NCBI GenBank assembly: GCA_021802125.1
Contig: JAKAAX010000004.1
Span: forward strand, 122,794-186,793
Length of the DNA: 64,000 nt
Reading direction: 5' to 3'
Source of the DNA: Thermoplasmata archaeon
Lineage (GTDB): Archaea; Thermoplasmatota; Thermoplasmata; Lutacidiplasmatales; UBA184
The notes beneath the pieces are model-generated. The model was not told the DNA's origin. It did no database searches and saw only the letters and a list, made by a program, of their open reading frames with translations. Positions 58,820 through 64,000 of the stretch are shown here, one piece after another; the first letter of the stretch is position 1; each line of letters starts with the position of its first letter. The translations under genes were made by a program, and so were the position numbers.

Positions 58820-59578
58820 CTATTCCCGTCCGATCCCTCGGTCGGAGATCCGAGGCGGGTGAGCCAGTCGCAGTCGCACGACCTCCAGTCCGGCGCGGAC
58901 CCAATCGGTCTTCCAGACCAGGGCCACGAGGGAGAGCTGAGAAGCGATCCGGGACCCCGCGTTCATCCAGTAGTCCAGCGCACTCCCATGGGGAGGACTG
59001 GCGTAGCCAGCGGCCACCCAGACGGCGAAGAAGGCGCCGCAGAGGAGCAGGACCGAGAACCCCCCAGGCCAGTTCCGAGGCCGCACCCACGGCAACAGGA
59101 TCAGCAATAGAGCCAACCCCGTGAGCGTGTAACCGACCGCCCCGACGCTGCCCCAATAGTACGTCAATTCGGCAACGCAGATTGCGTGGGTGGACCCCTG
59201 CAAGCATCCCAAGCCGACGTAGACCTGCTCGTAGGCATCCAGCATTCCGACCGACACGGCATTGCCCACCAGCAGGCCGACAGCGATCGCGGGGAGCTTC
59301 CCCATGGACGGGATCTCGCGCCGGGCGATGCACCAAGCGACCCCGAGAACGGAGGCTGTGACGCCCACGTAGGTGAACGGAAAGACGGTGTTCGAGATAC
59401 CCAGCGGGAGGAAGACCAGGGCACCGGCGGAGGCTCCTCGAGGGTTCCAAATGGCGGTCGCGGCGACATAATCGAACCAGCTGACAAAGGTCGTGACGAT
59501 GAGGAGCAAGGCCCAGAGGAGCCATCGTTCGTCATGGCCCAGACCAGCGGGCCGGGCGTCCTTGCCGTCTATGGTCAT
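58820..59578 (-). CDS. multi-pass membrane protein, unknown
   Basis: 252 residues with about six membrane helices (WLLWALLLIVTTFVSWFDYV, AIAVGLLVGNAVSVGML, VGYTLTGLALLLILLPWV, GGFSVLLLCGAFFAVWVAAG and others). Two cysteines in an outer loop (GLGCLQGSTHAICVAEL) could form a disulfide. No transporter motif is recognised. It is divergent from the DJ-1/PfpI gene. Its base composition is less GC-rich than the left part of the window. Confidence 0.65.
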   Translation of the reverse strand: MTIDGKDARPAGLGHDERWLLWALLLIVTTFVSWFDYVAATAIWNPRGASAGALVFLPLGISNTVFPFTYVGVTASVLGVAWCIARREIPSMGKLPAIAVGLLVGNAVSVGMLDAYEQVYVGLGCLQGSTHAICVAELTYYWGSVGAVGYTLTGLALLLILLPWVRPRNWPGGFSVLLLCGAFFAVWVAAGYASPPHGSALDYWMNAGSRIASQLSLVALVWKTDWVRAGLEVVRLRLAHPPRISDRGIGRE

Positions 59579-59724
59579 CGGATAAGGCCATGGCCAGCGG
59601 AATTCATCAACGAGCCGGAGGCCCGGGCCCGTCAGCGGTGCAGAGGAGAGGGGGGGGCAGACTCCCTCAAAACCGAGAACGCAAGCTGCCTCCCCTCAAG
59701 TAGGCCGCCGCCGTTACGAGGACC

Positions 59725-60351
59725 ATGTCGGTCCCGGGGAGGACTCGAGTGGGCATCCTCGTCTTCGACGATGTGGAGGAGCTTGATTTCGTCGGACCGT
59801 GGGAGGTCTTTGGGGTCGCAGGACGAATCTTCCCAGGCTCGTTCTCCCTGGACCTGCTGTCGGTGAGGGCGGCCAAGGTCCGGGCGAGGTACGGCCTCAG
59901 CATCGACGGGGCCACTGCTCTGCACGACGCCGGTTATCTGGATGTCCTCGTCGTCCCGGGGGGGGCCGGGGCCAGACAAGTGATGAAGGACTCCTCCCTC
60001 CTCGCCGAGATCCGGAGCAGGCACCGGGCCGGCACACTCGTGGCCTCGGTGTGCACGGGCGCGCTCGTGCTCGCCGCAGCAGGGCTCTTGGAAGGGAATC
60101 GAGCCACGACGCACTGGACAGCGCTGGATGAACTCCGCTCGTTTCCTGGTGTTCACGTGGAGCACGAGCGAGTCATCGATCTCGGCCAGGTCGTGACCTC
60201 CGCAGGCATCTCTTCGGGGATCGACATGGCGCTCCATTTGGTGGCTCGATTCCTCGGACCGGAGAGAGCGGAGGAGGTTGCGCACAGAATGGAGTACGAG
60301 CCTTGGGCGAGCTTGTCCGCGGGAAAGAGGAGCGCCCGCGATGTCCCGTAA
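59725..60351 (+). CDS. DJ-1/PfpI family protein (isonitrile hydratase/GATase-like)
   Basis: 208 residues. VGILVFDDVEELDFVGPWEV at the start and the nucleophile elbow ASVCTGALVLAAAGLL with Cys110 are those of the DJ-1/PfpI superfamily, closest in pattern to isonitrile-hydratase-like and AraC-type N-terminal domains. ATTHWTALDEL and TSAGISSGIDMALHL follow the same pattern. No DNA-binding part is attached. Its end overlaps the methyltransferase start by 11 nt, so the two are translationally coupled. Confidence 0.88.
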   Translation: MSVPGRTRVGILVFDDVEELDFVGPWEVFGVAGRIFPGSFSLDLLSVRAAKVRARYGLSIDGATALHDAGYLDVLVVPGGAGARQVMKDSSLLAEIRSRHRAGTLVASVCTGALVLAAAGLLEGNRATTHWTALDELRSFPGVHVEHERVIDLGQVVTSAGISSGIDMALHLVARFLGPERAEEVAHRMEYEPWASLSAGKRSARDVP

Positions 60352-61303
60352 GCTTCCCCACGAAGTCGGCCGCAGCATCTTCGGCGCGGATGCTCGGGGC
60401 TATGCCCGGGCCCGACTCGATTATCCCCCCGAGCTCTTCGCCCTGCTCCGCCAACGCTACGGGCTGAGACCGGGCTGTCGTGTGCTCGAGATCGGGGCGG
60501 GGACGGGCATCGCTACGCGAGAGCTCTTGCGGCAGGGAGCCGAGAGCGTGCTCGCGGTCGAAGCAGATCCGCGGATGGCCCGATGGCTAAGGCGATCGTT
60601 TGCACCGCCTTTAGGGAAGGTCCGAGTCGTGATTTCTCCCTTCGAGACCGCATACCTGCCGGCTATGCAGTTCGACCTGGTGGTCGCGGCGACCTCGTTC
60701 CACTGGCTTGACCAGAGAAGAGGAGTGCGACGGGTGGCCAGCGCGTTGCGGCCTGGCCATTGGTTCGCGTGCTGGGGGAACCAACACGGCGATCCGACCC
60801 GGCCAAATGCCTGGTTCCGTGCGACCCACCCGATCTTCAAGGCTCTCCCAAGTTCCCCGGCATCCCGCCGTGTCGGCCGGCATGGCCACACCCGGGGTCA
60901 CAGCGGCTACCTTGACCTACCGAAGACGCTTCGAACCTCGGGAGCCTTTGACCTCATCGACCGAAAGGTGATCCGGTGGACGGTGACCCTCACCGCGAAG
61001 CAGATCGTCGCCCTCTATGCGACCTTCTCCGATGTCCGCAGTCTTCCCCCTGAGGTGGCGGACCGGTTCCTCCGGGACATTCTTACCCTCGCCCGTGACC
61101 GGTTCCACGACCGAGTGGTGATCCGAATGCGCACTCCACTTGTCGTTGCTCGCCGCACTTCTCTCGGGGGTCGAGGCCCGGGCCCGAGGGCGGCCCAACG
61201 TAGTCGATCTGCAACGCGACGGGCCCCAGCACCACGCGCAGCGGCGCGACTAGGCTCCGGATCTCATAGGTCCAGCGCGGATCGGCTCGTTCGAGGACGA
61301 TAG
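60341..61303 (+). CDS. SAM-dependent methyltransferase
   Basis: 320 residues from an ATG inside the previous gene. VLEIGAGTGIATRELL is motif I of class I methyltransferases; AVEADPRM supplies the acidic end of strand 2, and FDLVVAATSFHWLDQ with VASALRPGHWFA completes the fold. The substrate is unknown, probably a small molecule. The last 55 residues are Arg/Ala/Ser-rich and may be read-through of former intergenic DNA. No gene is seen in 61304-61501. Confidence 0.88.
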   Translation: MSRKLPHEVGRSIFGADARGYARARLDYPPELFALLRQRYGLRPGCRVLEIGAGTGIATRELLRQGAESVLAVEADPRMARWLRRSFAPPLGKVRVVISPFETAYLPAMQFDLVVAATSFHWLDQRRGVRRVASALRPGHWFACWGNQHGDPTRPNAWFRATHPIFKALPSSPASRRVGRHGHTRGHSGYLDLPKTLRTSGAFDLIDRKVIRWTVTLTAKQIVALYATFSDVRSLPPEVADRFLRDILTLARDRFHDRVVIRMRTPLVVARRTSLGGRGPGPRAAQRSRSATRRAPAPRAAARLGSGSHRSSADRLVRGR

Positions 61304-61501
61304 GCACATTGGATTGCGGGGGGCCTGACCGAGAGCCAGCAGGTGACTCCGCGCGATAATCTTGACTTCCTCACGGCTCGAACTCTATGGGTGCGAGCCC
61401 TCACAGTGTCTCATTCCCTGCATTGAGGACCTCAGCCCGTCGCGAATGAGACGTGTAGCCCAACGGGAAGACTATTCACGAGGAGTCCCTGGACCGGGCC
61501 G

Positions 61502-61897
61502 ATGAACGCGGGAGGTCTGAACTTGAAGTGGCCATGTTGGATCGGGATCGTGTCCGAGGACATGGAAGCCCAGCGCCGGTTCTACCGTGACACGCTGGGG
61601 TTCCACGAGGTCGACTCCGGCGCGGACTGGGTTCATTTCGACTTCGGAAACGGGAACCTGTTCGAGGTGATCGAACGAAGCAAGGACCCGGAGTACGATT
61701 CGCCCCGTTGCCAGGTGGGGTACGCCGTCGAGGACATCGAAGCAGCCCGGACCGAACTCATCTCACGTGGAGTGCAGAGCATCTCGGATCTCAAGGGAGA
61801 TAGGGAGCGCGGGGGACGGTGGTGCTACTTCCGCGACCCGGAGGGGAACGTGTTCGAACTGAAGGAACGGGTTCAACCGCCAGCTTCTCCCGGCTGA
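61502..61897 (+). CDS. VOC (glyoxalase/bleomycin resistance) family protein
   Basis: 131 residues with two beta-alpha-beta-beta-beta modules (IGIVSEDMEAQRRFYRDTLG, VGYAVEDIEAARTELISRG) and the ending WCYFRDPEGNVFELKE typical of the family. The metal-site pattern is partial: the second-module Glu is kept, the first His is not obvious. It may be an isomerase, ring-cleaving enzyme or antibiotic-binding protein. Confidence 0.9.
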   Translation: MNAGGLNLKWPCWIGIVSEDMEAQRRFYRDTLGFHEVDSGADWVHFDFGNGNLFEVIERSKDPEYDSPRCQVGYAVEDIEAARTELISRGVQSISDLKGDRERGGRWCYFRDPEGNVFELKERVQPPASPG

Positions 61898-62111
61898 ATT
61901 GTTGGGTGGTACTCTGATCCTCCTGGAAGAAACGGAAGGAGGGGCACTCGCAGGGTGCAGGGAGAAGTCTCCTCGAGTGGCTCCCTTCCCCTCAAAGTCC
62001 GCATGAGGGCGGCAACGCCGGCCCCCCGCTCGCTGACCCGCGAACGGGAGGCCTCGCCTGAGGGGCGTACGAGCCCGAAACTTCTTGGGGAGGGGTACTG
62101 ACTCCTCTCGG

Positions 62112-62690
62112 ATGCGCCAGGTCAGGCCGCTGTGGATCGGAATCCTTCTTTCGGCAGCTCTGGCGGCAGCTCCGGTTGGAACTGCGGCGGCGATGCCGGA
62201 TCCATCAGGACTCACGCTCTACAATGGTGCCTTTTACTCGACAGAGCGCGTTGCGCTTTCGCTCTACTCCAACCTCAGCTCCGGCCCACCGGTCGATGTC
62301 ACGTACCGAGGTGTCGTGTTCTACGTTCAGCTGGTAGGGTGGGGGAGCCCCGGGGGTCCCTCGGTCGTGGGGGAGGCTACGGAACCCGGCTTAGTCACCC
62401 TGCCCTTTGAGGTGGGGGGACCGAGTCGCTGCGCCTGCTGGGCGTCAGCTGACGGTTACGTCGGCATTGAGTACTACTCGAACTTCCATGTCCTCCTGAT
62501 GGTTGGGACCATGGCTCCTTACCTGCTGGGTTGGATGGCCACTGTCCCGTTGGTGCTCGGGACGGGCGGGCTTGTGATGGGGTTCGTCCTGCTGGTCCGG
62601 GAACAAAGGAACCGTCGAAGAGACTCCAACGCTTTGTCCGCTCCGAACGCCTCGACTTTTGAACGGGCCGAACCCCCCAAACCCGTCTGA
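62112..62690 (+). CDS. signal-peptide membrane-anchored protein, unknown
   Basis: 192 residues from ATG (MRQVRPLWIGIL). A signal peptide (PLWIGILLSAALAAAPVGTA) precedes an outer beta-type domain with CACW (possible disulfide) and many Tyr/Ser/Gly. A TM helix (MATVPLVLGTGGLVMGFVLL) near 145-165 leads to a short cytoplasmic Arg/Asn tail. No family recognised; the topology is that of a small type I surface protein. Confidence 0.65.
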   Translation: MRQVRPLWIGILLSAALAAAPVGTAAAMPDPSGLTLYNGAFYSTERVALSLYSNLSSGPPVDVTYRGVVFYVQLVGWGSPGGPSVVGEATEPGLVTLPFEVGGPSRCACWASADGYVGIEYYSNFHVLLMVGTMAPYLLGWMATVPLVLGTGGLVMGFVLLVREQRNRRRDSNALSAPNASTFERAEPPKPV

Positions 62691-62883
62691 AGACCGGTCA
62701 ACAACAGAAGGCTCGGCTCCCTCGGCGGCTCTGCCACTCTAGGCTCCGAGGCACCGTTGATGAAGAGAGGACCCCGATTGGTCCATCCGATGTATTCCTC
62801 ACAAATAGAGGGGGGCACGACGACCCTTGTCTAGGGTCCCAGGACTGCCGGCGAAGCGTTGCGGGCGAAGGGCCCGGCACTCG

Positions 62884-63309
62884 CTACAACATAATCAGGA
62901 TAGCCAGCGAAACCAATGCGAGCAGAAGCGCGAACGCGCAGCCAGTCGAACGCAAGGCCATCAACCGCACAGGAAACCCGTACGCCTTGCGGAGCTTGTC
63001 CACGTGGGTCTGGAGCACCAATCCTCCCACCGGGGCGACAACTGCCAGCGCCACGGTCGTGCATAGTCCGGCAATGAACCCGTAGGAGCAAATGAGATCG
63101 CAATAACCTCCGGTGAGACCGCTGAAAAGGAAGTAACAATACAGAAGAGCAAGAGGAAAGAGTGAGAGCGCGCCGATGGTCATCCAGGCGGAGGCCGCGC
63201 GGTCAAGCCCGACGGGGATCGCACCCTCGATCCCGGTGACGGCCCGTGGGCCCTTCGACCGACGAGAAACCCACCAACGGCCATTAGGGGCGACCCTCGG
63301 GGTTGACAC
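62884..63309 (-). CDS. small three-helix membrane protein, unknown
   Basis: 141 residues from a GTG with GGAGG just upstream; an ATG at 63181-63183 would give a 99-residue form. Three helices are clear (GALSLFPLALLYCYFLFSG, SYGFIAGLCTTVALAVVAPV, GCAFALLLALVSLAILIML). Two cysteines (YCDLICSYG) sit between the first two. Function unknown. Copy B of the repeated Cys-rich gene lies just upstream on the same strand. Confidence 0.55.
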   Translation of the reverse strand: MSTPRVAPNGRWWVSRRSKGPRAVTGIEGAIPVGLDRAASAWMTIGALSLFPLALLYCYFLFSGLTGGYCDLICSYGFIAGLCTTVALAVVAPVGGLVLQTHVDKLRKAYGFPVRLMALRSTGCAFALLLALVSLAILIML

Positions 63310-63334
63310 GTTCCTCCATTGGTTTCGGTAGACA

Positions 63335-63970
63335 TCAACGTCGGGGTCGGGCCGAGGGAGTCGAAGGGCAAGCTTCCATCCGACAAGCAGAACGAAAAGA
63401 GGTCCTTCGCGAGGACAAGTCATGCGGAGACCCGATCCCACCGTCGGCTCCAGGACTCGTCCGATACCGGCCGGACCGCCTCTTCCCTCGCCCTCTCCTC
63501 CAAGCGAATCCAAGGGGCTGGCGAGTACCTCGGACACGTCGTCGACGTGGACGGGGTGGAAGCCGTTGTCCACCCCGGCACCAGCGGCAACGGGCCTCGA
63601 CCGGCGAGTGCTCGCCCGCCTGCGGACAGATGTCCCGCGTCGAGACGGAAAACCGGGCGCAGAAGCGCGCGCACCGGGTCTGGTCTTGGTAGGCCTGGGC
63701 CCGGGCGACCGGGTTCGCCTCAAGCGCGGCGAGCGCGGCCGCAACCCGTCCCTGCCGCTCGCGCTCGGCATGGGCCCGGACGCGCTCATCCATGTCCCGC
63801 GAGTCGTCGGGGAGCCCTGCCGTGACGTCCACGAGGGAGAAGTGAGCGGTGGCCCGTCCCTCACCCTTCCCCGCGTACGCCTCGACCGAGGCCTTCGCGT
63901 GGTCCCGCTTGCGGGCGGGGCCGCTGGGTTCCCGGAAGGCGCGGCGCGAGCGGAGAGGCGCAGGGGGCAC
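63335..63970 (-). pseudogene. decayed Cys-rich gene, copy B (frameshifted; may extend past the window)
   Basis: Read on the minus strand from a GTG near 63970 (upstream frame stays open, so the true 5' end may lie outside). The protein has a charged helical N-terminus (VRAHAERERQGRVAAALAAL) and then FCARFSVSTRDIC and RCRWCRG as in copy A. After CRG the frame is lost by a net -2 change relative to copy A, and the expected NGFHPVHVDD continues in another frame. This supports a broken gene rather than a working one. Confidence 0.6.
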
Positions 63971-64000
63971 GGGAGCCCCTCCGCGCGAGGACCCGCCGGG

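Noticed and set aside
57427..63970. A full integrated element with attachment sites at tRNA-Ala
   Set aside because: I found no integrase and no second copy of the tRNA 3' end in the window; only the weaker direct repeat of a decayed gene is visible.

Overview
The window reads as chromosomal DNA of a high-GC archaeon, most likely a Thermoplasmatota (Euryarchaeota-side) lineage. Archaeal markers are the KEOPS subunit Pcc1 and prefoldin beta near each other, ABCE1, the replication factor C large subunit with a C-terminal PIP box, a type IV GTP cyclohydrolase (MptA), geranylgeranyl diphosphate synthase and the phosphomevalonate dehydratase small subunit of the archaeal mevalonate route. The assignment to Thermoplasmatota is inference from gene families (DUF835 proteins, Ras-like GTPase, PKD and Kelch surface proteins) and is not proven here. 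Many genes have a short A/T-rich TATA-like box about 24-30 nt before the start codon. This fits leaderless transcription and was used to choose several GTG starts; some genes instead carry a Shine-Dalgarno-like site.

Layout. 1-4.3 kb: end of pcc1, a large STAND-type ATPase with a DUF835 domain, a small membrane protein and prefoldin beta. 4.4-8.6 kb: S66 LD-carboxypeptidase, prenyl diphosphate synthase, a TPR protein and a BtuF-like binding protein. 8.6-11.5 kb: M50 protease, metallo-beta-lactamase fold hydrolase and MFS transporter, co-directional with the BtuF-like gene. 11.5-16.3 kb: an Lrp/AsnC regulator divergent from glutamine synthetase, pyruvate kinase and an unknown helical-repeat protein. 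16.5-24.8 kb: a DUF262 protein with a degenerate nuclease part, unknown proteins, an aldo/keto reductase, a CBS protein divergent from cyclophilin, and a peroxiredoxin. 24.9-34.6 kb: a Ras-like GTPase with a V4R-DUF835 partner, a permease-APS kinase fusion, and two large surface proteins (Kelch and PKD), one with a cytoplasmic regulatory-like domain. 34.7-43.7 kb: ion transporter, ABCE1, MptA, MIP18-type protein, RfcL, tRNA-Thr, urocanate hydratase and a zinc-ribbon/RHH protein. 44-47.3 kb: two Nudix hydrolases, acyl-CoA synthetase and a PIN protein.

47.2-52.9 kb is the most unusual block. A GAP1-like protein and an apparently intact GTPase lie in one operon. They are divergent from a paralogous GTPase that has lost the P-loop lysine and the DxxG glycine spacing. 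The second GTPase overlaps tail to tail with a large PKD-domain multi-pass membrane protein. This looks like a GTPase-based signalling or conflict system with a surface receptor.

53-57.4 kb: alpha/beta hydrolase, luciferase-like oxidoreductase, MFS transporter and a phosphomevalonate dehydratase small subunit fused to a Nudix domain, then tRNA-Ala. Beyond this tRNA (57.5-64 kb) the content looks accessory: small membrane proteins, a DJ-1/PfpI protein coupled to a methyltransferase, a VOC protein, and two decayed copies of one Cys-rich gene as direct repeats about 5.1 kb apart.
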